From Pseudomonas iridis (GTDB taxonomy: Bacteria > Pseudomonadota > Gammaproteobacteria > Pseudomonadales > Pseudomonadaceae): 64,000 nucleotides of DNA. The position numbers and the translations under genes were made by a program. The notes beneath the pieces were generated by a model. The model saw only the letters and a program-made list of their open reading frames with translations. It was not told where the DNA came from and did no database searches. Shown in pieces: positions 17,981 through 27,414 of the stretch. How positions within the stretch are numbered: position 1 is the first letter of the stretch; each line of letters opens with the position of its first letter. The stretch spans positions 1-64,000 of the forward strand of contig NZ_JACXXO010000007.1 in assembly GCF_017980685.1 (NCBI RefSeq). Reading direction: 5' to 3'.

Positions 17981-18072
17981 CTGTGGGAGCTGGCTTGCCA
18001 GCGATGACTGAGTTACATCCAACATTGATGTTGACTGACCCACCGCTATCGCTGGCAAGCCAGCTCCCACAG
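17981..18072. repeat. REP pair (REPIN), family B
   Basis: Inverted copies of TGTGGGAGCTGGCTTGCCAG plus CGAT (17981-18004, 18047-18072) lie between prpC and acnD on the same strand. The spacer holds a smaller inverted repeat (CAACATTGATGTTG). Confidence 0.88.
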
Positions 18073-18143
18073 GGTTCAGCGTGAATTGAAGGTCGAAGTC
18101 AGCACCCACCCCTTGAAACTCCCGTGACCCGAGTCCTGACCCG

Positions 18144-20738
18144 ATGAACACAGAATTTCGCAAGAACCTGCCCGGAACACCGCTGGACTATTTCGACGTC
18201 CGCGCGGCTGTCGATGCGATCCAGCCCGGCGCTTACGACACCCTGCCGTACACCTCGCGCGTGCTGGCGGAAAACCTTGTGCGTCGCTGCGACCCGGCCA
18301 CGCTGACCGAATCCCTGAAGCAATTCATCGAGCGCAAGCGCGACCTCGATTTCCCGTGGTTCCCGGCGCGCGTTGTCTGCCATGACATTCTCGGTCAGAC
18401 CGCACTGGTCGACCTCGCCGGTCTGCGTGACGCGATTGCCTTGCAGGGCGGCGATCCGGCGCAAGTCAATCCGGTGGTGCCGACGCAACTGATTGTCGAC
18501 CACTCGCTGGCGGTAGAGGCGGGGGGCTTTGATGCGCAGGCGTTCGAGAAGAATCGCGCCATCGAAGATCGTCGCAATGAAGACCGTTTTCACTTCATCA
18601 ACTGGACCAAAAAAGCCTTCAAGAATGTTGATGTGATCCCGCCGGGCAACGGCATCATGCACCAGATCAACCTGGAGAAAATGTCTCCGGTGATCCAGGT
18701 GCGTGACGGCGTGGCGTTCCCCGACACGTGCGTCGGTACCGACAGCCACACCCCGCACGTCGATGCGCTGGGCGTGATCGCCATCGGCGTCGGCGGCCTC
18801 GAAGCCGAGAGCGTCATGCTCGGCCGCGCCTCGTGGATGCGTCTGCCGGAAAGCGTCGGCGTCGAACTGACCGGCAAACTGCAACCGGGCATCACCGCCA
18901 CCGACATGGTGCTGGCGCTGACCGAGTACCTGCGCAAGCAGAAAGTCGTCGGCGCATGGCTGGAGTTCTTCGGTGAAGGCGCTGCCGCGCTGACCCTCGG
19001 CGACCGCGCAACCATCTCCAACATGGCGCCGGAATACGGCGCCACCGCGGCGATGTTCTACATCGACCAGCAGACCATCGATTACCTCAAGCTCACCGGT
19101 CGTGAAGACCAACAAGTGCAGCTTGTCGAGCATTACGCCAAGACCACCGGTCTGTGGGCCGACAGCCTCAAAGGCGCGCAATACGAGCGCGGTCTGACCT
19201 TCGACTTGTCGTCGGTAGTGCGCAACATGGCCGGCCCGAGCAACCCGCACGCGCGCGTTGCGACCTCGGATCTGGCCGCCAAAGGCATCTCCGGTCAGTG
19301 GGATGACGTGCCGGGGCAAATGCCCGATGGTGCGGTGATCATCGCGGCCATCACCAGTTGCACCAACACCAGCAATCCGCGCAACGTGATCGCCGCCGGC
19401 CTGATTGCGCGCAACGCCAACCGACTCGGATTGACGCGCAAACCGTGGGTCAAATCCTCGCTGGCGCCGGGTTCGAAAACCGTGGCGCTGTACCTTGATG
19501 AAGCGGGGCTGACCACTGAACTGGAACAACTCGGTTTCGGCGTCGTGGCGTTCGCCTGCACCACGTGCAACGGCATGTCCGGCGCACTGGATCCGGTGAT
19601 CCAGCAGGAAATCATCGACCGCGATCTGTATGCGACTGCCGTGCTCTCGGGCAACCGCAACTTCGACGGCCGCATCCACCCTTACGCCAAGCAGGCCTTC
19701 CTTGCATCGCCGCCGCTGGTGGTTGCTTACGCGATTGCCGGGACCATCCGTTTCGACATCGAGAAAGATGTCTTGGGCGTGGTCGACGGCAAGGAAATTC
19801 GCCTCAAAGACATCTGGCCGAGCGACGAAGAAATCGACGCCGTGGTGAAGTCTTCGGTCAAACCCGAGCAGTTCCGTCAGGTCTACATCCCGATGTTCGC
19901 CATCCATGAAGACACCGGCCCGAAAGTCACGCCGCTGTACGACTGGCGCGAGATGAGCACCTACATCCGCCGTCCGCCGTACTGGGAAGGCGCACTGGCC
20001 GGCGCGCGTCCGCTCAAGGGCATGCGCCCACTGGCGGTGCTGCCGGACAACATCACCACCGATCACCTGTCGCCGTCGAACGCGATCATGCTCGACAGCG
20101 CCGCCGGCGAATACCTGGCGAAAATGGGCCTTCCGGAAGAGGACTTCAACTCCTACGCAACCCACCGTGGCGACCACTTGACCGCCCAGCGCGCGACGTT
20201 TGCCAACCCGAAACTGTTCAACGAAATGGTCGTGGAAAACGGCAAGGTCAAGCAGGGTTCGCTGGCCCGTGTCGAGCCGGAAGGCAAAGTCATGCGCATG
20301 TGGGAAGCCATCGAAACCTACATGGAGCGCAAGCAGCCGCTGATCATTATTGCCGGCGCCGATTACGGTCAAGGTTCGTCCCGCGACTGGGCGGCCAAAG
20401 GCGTGCGGCTGGCCGGTGTCGAAGCGATTGCCGCTGAGGGTTTCGAACGCATCCACCGCACCAACCTGGTGGGCATGGGCGTGTTGCCGCTGGAGTTCAA
20501 GGCGGGCACCGACCGTCATACCCTGGCCATCGACGGCAGCGAAACCTACGACGTGATTGGCGAGCGCAAGCCGCGCGCTGACCTGACGCTGGTGATTCAT
20601 CGCAAGAATGGCGAGCGCGTTGACGTGCCGGTGACGTGCCGCCTCGATACCGCTGAAGAAGTGTCGATCTACGAGGCCGGCGGCGTGTTACAGCGCTTCG
20701 CTCAGGACTTCCTCGAAGAGTCGGCAGCTGCCGTTTAA
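18144..20738 (+). CDS. acnD: Fe/S-dependent 2-methylcitrate dehydratase
   Basis: AcnD is an aconitase-like enzyme that dehydrates 2-methylcitrate; with PrpF it replaces the cofactor-free PrpD route. The 864-residue protein has [4Fe-4S] cysteines in ITSCTNTSNP and FACTTCNGMSG, the aconitase signature DTCVGTDSHTPHVDALG, a C-terminal swivelling domain and GADYGQGSSRDWAAKG. Its start at 18144 opens with MNTEFRKNLPGTPLDYFDVR. It lies between prpC and prpF, the usual order of Pseudomonas prp clusters. Confidence 0.95.
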   Translation: MNTEFRKNLPGTPLDYFDVRAAVDAIQPGAYDTLPYTSRVLAENLVRRCDPATLTESLKQFIERKRDLDFPWFPARVVCHDILGQTALVDLAGLRDAIALQGGDPAQVNPVVPTQLIVDHSLAVEAGGFDAQAFEKNRAIEDRRNEDRFHFINWTKKAFKNVDVIPPGNGIMHQINLEKMSPVIQVRDGVAFPDTCVGTDSHTPHVDALGVIAIGVGGLEAESVMLGRASWMRLPESVGVELTGKLQPGITATDMVLALTEYLRKQKVVGAWLEFFGEGAAALTLGDRATISNMAPEYGATAAMFYIDQQTIDYLKLTGREDQQVQLVEHYAKTTGLWADSLKGAQYERGLTFDLSSVVRNMAGPSNPHARVATSDLAAKGISGQWDDVPGQMPDGAVIIAAITSCTNTSNPRNVIAAGLIARNANRLGLTRKPWVKSSLAPGSKTVALYLDEAGLTTELEQLGFGVVAFACTTCNGMSGALDPVIQQEIIDRDLYATAVLSGNRNFDGRIHPYAKQAFLASPPLVVAYAIAGTIRFDIEKDVLGVVDGKEIRLKDIWPSDEEIDAVVKSSVKPEQFRQVYIPMFAIHEDTGPKVTPLYDWREMSTYIRRPPYWEGALAGARPLKGMRPLAVLPDNITTDHLSPSNAIMLDSAAGEYLAKMGLPEEDFNSYATHRGDHLTAQRATFANPKLFNEMVVENGKVKQGSLARVEPEGKVMRMWEAIETYMERKQPLIIIAGADYGQGSSRDWAAKGVRLAGVEAIAAEGFERIHRTNLVGMGVLPLEFKAGTDRHTLAIDGSETYDVIGERKPRADLTLVIHRKNGERVDVPVTCRLDTAEEVSIYEAGGVLQRFAQDFLEESAAAV

Positions 20739-20792
20739 ATCATCGGATGTGGGCATGGGACTTCAAGTCCCGTGCCTTCGTTAAGGAGCACC

Positions 20793-21983
20793 ATGGCTCA
20801 CGTTCCCCAAATCAAAATTCCCGCCACTTACATGCGCGGTGGCACCAGCAAAGGCGTGTTCTTCAGCCTGAAAGATTTGCCTGAAGCGGCGCAGGTTCCA
20901 GGTCCCGCACGCGACGCCTTGCTGCTGCGCGTGATCGGCAGCCCCGACCCGTACGACAAGCAAATCGACGGCATGGGCGGCGCCACTTCAAGCACCAGCA
21001 AAACCGTGATCCTGTCGAAAAGCAGCCAGGCTGATCACGACGTCGATTACCTGTTCGGCCAGGTCTCCATCGACAAGCCGTTCGTGGACTGGAGCGGCAA
21101 CTGCGGCAACCTGTCGGCGGCGGTCGGTTCGTTTGCGATCAGCAATGGCCTGGTCGATGCCAGTCGCATTCCGCGCGACGGTGTCGCCGTGGTACGCGTG
21201 TGGCAGGCGAATATCGGCAAAACCATCATCGCCCACGTGCCGATCACCAACGGTGAAGTGCAGGAGACCGGGGATTTTGAACTCGACGGCGTGACCTTTC
21301 CGGCGGCCGAAGTGCAGGTGGAGTTCATGGATCCAGCGGCAGAAGAAGAGGGCGCTGGTGGCTCGATGTTTCCTACTGGCAACCTGATCGATGAGCTGGA
21401 GGTGCCGGGTGTTGGCACGTTCAGGGTGACCATGATCAATGCGGGTATTCCGACGATTTTCGTCAACGCCGAAGACATCGGCTACACCGGCACCGAACTG
21501 CAAAGTGCGATCAACAGCGACCCGAAAGCCTTGCAGATGTTCGAGACCATCCGCGCTTATGGCGCTTTGCGCATGGGCTTGATCTCGAATCTCGATGAAG
21601 CGGCCAAGCGCCAACACACACCGAAAGTCGCGTTCGTTGCCAAGCCTGCGGATTACGTGGCGTCCAGCGGCAAAGCGATTGCTGCCGGTGACGTTGATTT
21701 GCTGGTGCGTGCATTGTCGATGGGCAAACTGCACCACGCGATGATGGGCACGGCTGCGGTCGCCATCGGCACTGCGGCGGCAATTCCCGGGACGCTGGTG
21801 AACCTGGCGGCGGGTGGCGTGGAACGCAGCGCCGTGCGTTTCGGTCATCCTTCCGGCACATTGCGGGTCGGTGCCGAGGCGAGCCAGGAAAATGGTGAGT
21901 GGGTGGTGAAAAAAGCCATCATGAGCCGCAGTGCGCGCGTCCTGATGGAAGGCAATGTGCGTATTCCCGGTGATTCGTTCTGA
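20793..21983 (+). CDS. prpF: 2-Methylaconitate cis-trans isomerase PrpF
   Basis: PrpF isomerises the 2-methylaconitate made by AcnD so that aconitase can hydrate it to 2-methylisocitrate. The 396-residue protein has the diaminopimelate-epimerase-like fold with TYMRGGTSKGVFF and DWSGNCGNLSAAVG (cysteine and glycines of the active site), and a late HPSGTLRVGAE block. AAGGAG lies six bases before the ATG at 20793, which decides the start over an upstream in-frame ATG at 20772. It follows acnD closely. Confidence 0.95.
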   Translation: MAHVPQIKIPATYMRGGTSKGVFFSLKDLPEAAQVPGPARDALLLRVIGSPDPYDKQIDGMGGATSSTSKTVILSKSSQADHDVDYLFGQVSIDKPFVDWSGNCGNLSAAVGSFAISNGLVDASRIPRDGVAVVRVWQANIGKTIIAHVPITNGEVQETGDFELDGVTFPAAEVQVEFMDPAAEEEGAGGSMFPTGNLIDELEVPGVGTFRVTMINAGIPTIFVNAEDIGYTGTELQSAINSDPKALQMFETIRAYGALRMGLISNLDEAAKRQHTPKVAFVAKPADYVASSGKAIAAGDVDLLVRALSMGKLHHAMMGTAAVAIGTAAAIPGTLVNLAAGGVERSAVRFGHPSGTLRVGAEASQENGEWVVKKAIMSRSARVLMEGNVRIPGDSF

Positions 21984-21996
21984 TTCGAGAGCTTTT

Positions 21997-22174
21997 ACCC
22001 TCACCCCAGCCCTCTCCCGGAGGGAGAGGGGGCCGACCGAGGTGTCTGAGGTTTTACACCGACCTGAAAGACCGAGTCGATTATGGATTCGGTAAAGCAC
22101 TTCCAGGTGATGAACCTCATTAGCATCCCCCAATCGGTTCCCTCTCCCTCGGGAGAGGGCTAGGGTGAGGGGCC
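21997..22174. mobile_element. MITE-like element with CCCTCACC-type inverted ends, copy 2
   Basis: The inverted ends are at 21997-22036 (CCCTCACCCCAGCCCTCTCC...) and 22139-22174 (CCTCTCCCTCGGGAGAGGGC...TGAGGGG). The interior contains ACCGAGTCGATTATGGATTC, which recurs in inverted orientation in the copy at 45511-45697. It separates prpF from prpD; the remaining bases to 22288 hold only the prpD leader with AGGAG before its ATG. Confidence 0.65.
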
Positions 22175-22288
22175 TCACCACCTGAAGAAACACAAAAAGA
22201 GCAGGCGCCCCCAGACCTGCAATCAACCAAACCAACCAAGCCCTGAGGAAGACCGTACCACTCATCATTCCCGCACAGGAGAAACGCA

Positions 22289-23773
22289 ATGAGCGCCAAC
22301 GTCGACCTGAACAACCGCCCCCACTACGACCGTGTCCTGCAGGACATCGCCGACTACGTCCTGACCTTCAAAGTTGAATCCACCGAAGCCCTGAACACCG
22401 CCCGCCACTGCCTGATGGACACGCTGGGTTGCGGTCTGCTGGCGCTGCGTTTTCCCGAATGCACCAAGCACCTTGGCCCCATCGTCGAAGGCACCGTCGT
22501 GCCGTTTGGCGCTCGCGTCCCGGGCACCCCTTATCGCCTGGATCCGGTGAAAGCGGCGTGGGATATCGGCTGCATCGTGCGCTGGCTCGACTACAACGAC
22601 ACCTGGCTCGCCGCCGAATGGGGCCATCCGTCGGACAACCTCGGCGCAATTCTCGCGGTGGCCGATCACCTCTCGCAGAAGCGCTCGGCCAACGCTGAAG
22701 CAGCACTGACGATTCGCGATGTGCTGGAAGCGATGATCATGGCTCACGAGATTCAGGGCGTCATCGCCCTGGAAAACTCCTTCAACCGCGTAGGACTTGA
22801 TCACGTCATTCTGGTGAAAGTCGCCTCGACCGCCGTGACCGCCAAGCTGATGGGCGCCAATCGCGAGCAGATGTTGTCGGCGCTGTCCCATGCATTCGCC
22901 GACGGTCAGGCGCTGCGCACCTACCGTCATGCACCGAACGCTGGCTCGCGAAAATCCTGGGCAGCGGGGGATGCGTCCAGCCGTGGCGTGCGTCTGGCCG
23001 ATATCGCCATGCGTGGCGAAATGGGCATTCCCGGTGTGTTGAGTGCCAAGCAGTGGGGCTTTTACGACGTACTCTTCAGCCACACCAACAGCGACCTGGC
23101 GTTGAAGCCGGAAGACAAACGCGCCTTCGCTTTCTCACGACCGTTCGGCAGTTATGTGATGGAAAACGTCCTGTTCAAGATCAGCTTTCCCGCCGAGTTC
23201 CACGCGCAAACTGCGTGCGAGGCAGCGGTGACGTTGCATCCGCAAGTGCGCAACCGGCTGCACGAAATCGAGCGAATCGTCATCACCACCCACGAATCGG
23301 CGATCCGCATCATTTCCAAGGTCGGGCCGCTGGCCAACGCTGCCGACCGCGATCACTGCATTCAGTACATGACCGCCGTGCCGCTGGCCTTCGGCAACCT
23401 GATCGCCGAGCAGTACGAGGACGATTTCCACAAAGCTCATCCGATCATTGATGTGCTGCGCGAGAAAATGCACATCGTCGAAGAGCCGCGCTTCACCCGC
23501 GAATACCTCGAGGCCGACAAGCGCTCGATTGCCAACGCCGTGCAGGTGTTTTTCAAGGACGGCACCAGCACCGACAACGTCGTGGTGGAATACCCGATCG
23601 GCCATCGCCGCCGCCGGGCGCAGGGCATTCCTTTGCTGGAAGACAAGTTCAAGGCCAACCTGGCAACGCGCTTCACCAGCCAACGCAGCGCCGAGATCCT
23701 GGCGCTGTGCAAAGATCAGACGCGGCTGGAAGCGACGCCAGTCCACCGCTTCGTCGACCTGTTCGTGATCTGA
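22289..23773 (+). CDS. prpD: 2-Methylcitrate dehydratase PrpD
   Basis: PrpD is the cofactor-free 2-methylcitrate dehydratase of the MmgE/PrpD family. The 494-residue protein has the family blocks [46 protein letters not shown], and a C-terminal [19 protein letters not shown] good AGGAG precedes the ATG. Carrying both AcnD/PrpF and PrpD gives two dehydration routes in one cluster, as in other pseudomonads. It ends 10 bases before a REP pair that may act as its terminator. Confidence 0.95.
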   Translation: MSANVDLNNRPHYDRVLQDIADYVLTFKVESTEALNTARHCLMDTLGCGLLALRFPECTKHLGPIVEGTVVPFGARVPGTPYRLDPVKAAWDIGCIVRWLDYNDTWLAAEWGHPSDNLGAILAVADHLSQKRSANAEAALTIRDVLEAMIMAHEIQGVIALENSFNRVGLDHVILVKVASTAVTAKLMGANREQMLSALSHAFADGQALRTYRHAPNAGSRKSWAAGDASSRGVRLADIAMRGEMGIPGVLSAKQWGFYDVLFSHTNSDLALKPEDKRAFAFSRPFGSYVMENVLFKISFPAEFHAQTACEAAVTLHPQVRNRLHEIERIVITTHESAIRIISKVGPLANAADRDHCIQYMTAVPLAFGNLIAEQYEDDFHKAHPIIDVLREKMHIVEEPRFTREYLEADKRSIANAVQVFFKDGTSTDNVVVEYPIGHRRRRAQGIPLLEDKFKANLATRFTSQRSAEILALCKDQTRLEATPVHRFVDLFVI

Positions 23774-23782
23774 CGCAAACCC

Positions 23783-23867
23783 TGTAGGAGCTGCCGCAGG
23801 CTGCGATCTTTTGACTTTGATTGTAAAAAACAAGATCAAAAGATCGCAGCCTGCGGCAGCTCCTACA
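23783..23867. repeat. REP pair, family C, overlapping the EamA gene's stop codon
   Basis: Perfect inverted copies of TGTAGGAGCTGCCGCAGGCT plus CGATCTTTTG (23783-23814, 23834-23867) lie between the converging prpD and EamA genes. The first bases of the right copy supply the TAG stop of the EamA gene at 23863-23865. Confidence 0.88.
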
Positions 23868-24801
23868 CAGAGCGGTTGCGCCATTTTTCGATGGGCAGTT
23901 TGGTGATCGCAAAACCGCTCAACAAAATCGCCGAATAGATCATCAGTTCCCGGGACAGGGTTTGCCCTTCGTACCAGGCGCCGATGATCACGGCGAACAC
24001 CGGGAAAATGATAAACACGAAGGACAGAATGATCGGGCTCAGGCGTTTAAGCAGCAAAAAATAAACGATGAATCCACCCACCGACGCCACCAGCCCGAGA
24101 TAGAGCAGGGCAGCCCATGAGCGCGCACTCACGTCCTGGAAGCTCGGCGCTTCGAAGCTCAATCCGACAATAAATAACATCAGCCCGGCGATGCCGATCG
24201 GCAGCGTGTTGTAGGTGATCACGCTGATGGCGCTGCCGTGTTTTTTCGTCACTACGTAGCAAAGCGCATGCATGACGGCTGCGCAGAGAATCGCCAGCAC
24301 GCCAAGCCATTCCGCCTGATCAAGGTGCAAGCCCTGGCTGCGAATGATCATGAACAAACTGGCGAAGCCGATGGCGATGCCGAGCATTTGCGATGGATAG
24401 ATTTTCTCGCGCAGAAACAGTGCGCTGAACATCAGGATAAACACCGGCATGCAGCTGAACAGCAGCGCCGTCAGGCCAGACGACACGTGCATCTCGCCAT
24501 AGTTGAGCAGGTAATACGGCAGGCTGAAATACGACAGCGTGACGAACACAAAAAACCAGCGACTTTGTCGTGGGAATAGCAGGGGTTCCTTGCGCAACAC
24601 CGCGAAGCTGAGGAACAGCGGGAAGGCAATCAGAAAGCGCAGGCCGGCAGCGGTCAGTGGCGGCACGCTTTCCACGGCAATCTTGATCCCCAGCCATGTG
24701 GTGCCCCAGCTCAGACAGACGATGAGAAACAGGGCGCTGGTGATCAATCCGGCAAGCCAGGGTTTGCTGATGGTTGTTGGTGAGCTGACGACGGTCGACA
24801 T
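23863..24801 (-). CDS. EamA/DMT-family transporter
   Basis: A 312-residue inner-membrane protein with ten predicted helices in two EamA repeats (FLIVCLSWGTTWLGIKIA at the first, WLGVLAILCAAVMHALCYVV at the start of the second). Drug/metabolite transporters of this type export amino acids or metabolites; the substrate is not readable. It is divergent from a MocR-type regulator that probably controls it. The C-terminus ends WRNRSV and its TAG stop lies inside a REP sequence. Confidence 0.85.
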   Translation of the reverse strand: MSTVVSSPTTISKPWLAGLITSALFLIVCLSWGTTWLGIKIAVESVPPLTAAGLRFLIAFPLFLSFAVLRKEPLLFPRQSRWFFVFVTLSYFSLPYYLLNYGEMHVSSGLTALLFSCMPVFILMFSALFLREKIYPSQMLGIAIGFASLFMIIRSQGLHLDQAEWLGVLAILCAAVMHALCYVVTKKHGSAISVITYNTLPIGIAGLMLFIVGLSFEAPSFQDVSARSWAALLYLGLVASVGGFIVYFLLLKRLSPIILSFVFIIFPVFAVIIGAWYEGQTLSRELMIYSAILLSGFAITKLPIEKWRNRSV

Positions 24802-24890
24802 GTTGGGTGCTCCGAGCGGGGAATTGACCTCATTACTGAAAACGTCTATTCCTGATTGAACCTGTTTTCCATACGCTATTTGGGGCGAGA

Positions 24891-26300
24891 ATGACTGTCA
24901 AAGTAAGTATTGCCATGGTGTCAATCCTTCGCGACGGCCTCGTCAATGGCGTCGGAGTCAAGTACAAGCGCCTGGCCGATGCGGTCGAAAAGGCCATCGG
25001 CGAGGGCGTTATCGAGGCCGGTTGCAAGCTGCCACCGCACAGACTGTTGGCCGATAGTCTTGGCGTCACCATCGGCACCATCAGTCGTGCTTACGGCGAG
25101 CTTGAGCGTGTCGGATTGGTTGTGGCTCGCGTAGGAGACGGCACCTATGTGCGTCAGCGCGGGATGGAACGGCCGCAGGACAAAGGCTTTCGCAATGTCA
25201 GCGACGAGCCGCCAGCGTGTTTCGACATGAGCCGCAACCAGCCGATCCCCGGCCAGGAAGCAGCGTTCATGCGCGAGTGTCTTGTTGAGCTGGCCAATGA
25301 TCCGGGCTTGTTACAGCAATTAACCGGATACACCGCTGAAAGCGGATTGGCCAGGCACCGGGTGGCGGGGGCGGTCTGGTTGCGCCACGGGAATTTCGTG
25401 CCGCACGCCGATCAGGTGCTGTGCGTCAACGGTGGTCAGCACGGTTTGTTGTGCGCCTTGATGGCTTTGCTCAAGGCCGGCGACACGGTCGTGACCGAGC
25501 ATTTGTCCTACCCCGGATTGATCAGCGTCGCACGTCAACTCGGGATAAAACTCATCGGCGCCGCGATGGATGACAAAGGACTGTTGCCGTCGGCGCTGGA
25601 GGACATTTGCCGTCAGCATCGGGTAGCGGCGGTGTATTGCACGCCAACGATCCAGAATCCTACAGCCGCTGTGATGTCGATCCCGCGGCGCGAGGCGATT
25701 GCCGAGGTGTGCCGCCAGCACAATCTGCTGATTATCGAAGACGAAGCCCACGCTGTGCTCGACCACCAGCGCCCGCTGCCATTGAGTTATTTCGCTCCTG
25801 AGCGTGCGGTGCTGATCGGCAGTCTCAGCAAGGCCGTTTCGGCGGGGCTGCGGGTCGGTTATCTGCACGCGCCGCAGGCGCTGATCGGGCGTATCAGCTC
25901 AGCCATTCGGGCGACGTGCTGGATGGCCAATCCGCTGTCGATGGAGGTGGCGAGCCTGTGGATCGAAAACGGCATGGCCGAACGTTTAATGGATGAGCAG
26001 ATCACGGAGATTGGCCGCCGCAAAGCGTTGGTTGCGGGTGTGCTGGACGGCTTGAGCTACAAAACGCACACCTACAGTCCGCACTTTTGGGTAGAGGTGC
26101 CCGAGTTGTGGCGAGCGTCGCAGATTGCTGCGGAGTTGAAAGAAAACAACTATCTGGTGGCGACCGCCGAGGCGTTCGCGGTAGGACATGCGGCGGTGCC
26201 GCAGTTTATTCGCGTGAGTGTGTGTAACTCAGTCGGGGATGACGGGTTGTTGCTTGGCGGTTTCGAAGCTTTGGCCTTGGCATTAACAGACATCGTGTAA
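24891..26300 (+). CDS. MocR-type GntR/aminotransferase regulator
   Basis: A 469-residue MocR protein. An N-terminal GntR winged helix (about residues 20-90: LADAVEKAIGEGVIEAGCKLPPHR, LADSLGVTIGTISRAYGELERVGLV) is fused to a fold-type-I aminotransferase domain with the PLP-lysine motif GSLSKAVSAGLRVGYL and the Asp of IIEDEAHAVL. Such proteins use PLP to sense amino compounds rather than to catalyse. It is divergent from the EamA exporter gene 90 bases away, so it probably controls export of an amino-acid-like compound. The start could also be the ATG at 24915. Confidence 0.85.
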   Translation: MTVKVSIAMVSILRDGLVNGVGVKYKRLADAVEKAIGEGVIEAGCKLPPHRLLADSLGVTIGTISRAYGELERVGLVVARVGDGTYVRQRGMERPQDKGFRNVSDEPPACFDMSRNQPIPGQEAAFMRECLVELANDPGLLQQLTGYTAESGLARHRVAGAVWLRHGNFVPHADQVLCVNGGQHGLLCALMALLKAGDTVVTEHLSYPGLISVARQLGIKLIGAAMDDKGLLPSALEDICRQHRVAAVYCTPTIQNPTAAVMSIPRREAIAEVCRQHNLLIIEDEAHAVLDHQRPLPLSYFAPERAVLIGSLSKAVSAGLRVGYLHAPQALIGRISSAIRATCWMANPLSMEVASLWIENGMAERLMDEQITEIGRRKALVAGVLDGLSYKTHTYSPHFWVEVPELWRASQIAAELKENNYLVATAEAFAVGHAAVPQFIRVSVCNSVGDDGLLLGGFEALALALTDIV

Positions 26301-26306
26301 TCGTTC

Positions 26307-26398
26307 ATCGCGGGCAAGCCCGCTCCCACAGGTTTCTCTGGTGTTTGCAAAATTCACACTCACAACAAATCCCTGTGGGAGCTGGCTTGCCAGCGATG
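26307..26398. repeat. Mixed REP pair (GGGCAAGCCC type with family B)
   Basis: The left palindrome is TCGCGGGCAAGCCCGCTCCC plus ACAGG (26307-26331) and the right is a family B TGTGGGAGCTGGCTTGCCAG plus CGAT (26373-26398). They face each other between the converging MocR and ppsR genes. This is the only copy of the GGGCAAGCCC variant I saw. Confidence 0.8.
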
Positions 26399-26421
26399 GC
26401 GTCGGATCAGACGCCGCAAAG

Positions 26422-27240
26422 CTACTTGAACCGCCGCTCCACGCCTTTCTCCACCAGAATCTTCGCCGAGATCTCTTCCACCGAAAAATGTGTGGAGTTG
26501 ATGTTCGGAATGTTTTCGCGGCGGAACAGGTTTTCCACTTCGCGCACTTCGAATTCGCACTGGGCATAGCTCGAATAGCGGCTGTTGGGTTTGCGCTCGT
26601 TGCGGATCGCGGTGAGGCGGTCCGGGTCGATGGTCAGGCCGAACAGCTTGTGCTGATGAGCGCGCAGGGCGGGCGGCAGTTGCAGGCGCTCCATGTCGTC
26701 TTCGGTCAGCGGGTAGTTGGCCGCGCGGATACCAAATTGCATGGCCATGTACAGACACGTCGGCGTCTTACCACATCGCGACACGCCCACTAGAATCAGA
26801 TCGGCCTTGTCGTAATAGTGCGTGCGGGCGCCGTCATCGTTGTCGAGGGCGAAGTTCACCGCCTCGATCCGCTCCATGTAATTGGAGTTGTGCCCGATCG
26901 AATGCGACTTGCCGACGGTGTAGGAAGAATGCTCGGTCAGTTCCTGCTCAAGCGGGGCGAGGAAGGTCGAGAAAATGTCGATCATGAAACCATTGGACGT
27001 TGCGAGAATCTCACGAATGTCCTGATTGACGATGGTGTCGAAGATGATCGGGCGAAAGCCGTCGGTTTCGGCGGCTTTATTGATTTGTTGTACCATGGCC
27101 CGCGCTTTATCCACGCTGTCGATGTACGGTCGCGTGAATTTGCTGAAGGTAATGTTTTCGAACTGCGCCAGGAGGCTTTGACCCAGGGTTTCGGCGGTAA
27201 TGCCGGTGCCATCGGAGATAAAGAAAGCAGATCGTTTCAT
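26422..27240 (-). CDS. ppsR: PEP synthase regulatory protein (bifunctional kinase/pyrophosphorylase)
   Basis: PpsR inactivates PEP synthase by ADP-dependent phosphorylation of a threonine and reactivates it by phosphate-dependent dephosphorylation. The 272-residue protein starts [20 protein letters not shown] and has the P-loop-like [15 protein letters not shown], both typical of the DUF299 family. I prefer the ATG at 27240 over one two codons upstream. It is divergent from ppsA, its target gene, with 174 bases between the starts. Confidence 0.93.
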   Translation of the reverse strand: MKRSAFFISDGTGITAETLGQSLLAQFENITFSKFTRPYIDSVDKARAMVQQINKAAETDGFRPIIFDTIVNQDIREILATSNGFMIDIFSTFLAPLEQELTEHSSYTVGKSHSIGHNSNYMERIEAVNFALDNDDGARTHYYDKADLILVGVSRCGKTPTCLYMAMQFGIRAANYPLTEDDMERLQLPPALRAHQHKLFGLTIDPDRLTAIRNERKPNSRYSSYAQCEFEVREVENLFRRENIPNINSTHFSVEEISAKILVEKGVERRFK

Positions 27241-27414
27241 TTGCACCTTGGGCCTTAAGCTAATAACGAATCTTGGATATGATAGGCGCGATTTGCCGGC
27301 CGCCAGTGGCCAGCATTCTCACTTATTTTCCAGGTCCAGGCCATACAACCGGTCAACGCTCCCCCGAGCAGCCGGTTTCTGAGCTTTTCCAACACAGTTA
27401 GTGGAGAGATCACC
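27241..27414. promoter_or_regulatory. Divergent ppsR/ppsA intergenic region
   Basis: The region holds the promoters of both genes. A TATGAT/TATCAT hexamer pair around 27277-27283 could serve as a -10 on either strand. GGAGAG before the TTG of ppsA is the only clear ribosome-binding site. Confidence 0.35.

Noticed and set aside
18099..20600. Minus-strand open frame of 833 codons opposite acnD
   Set aside because: acnD is unmistakable on the plus strand; the antisense product is Arg/Gly/His/Asp-rich and has no recognisable domain.
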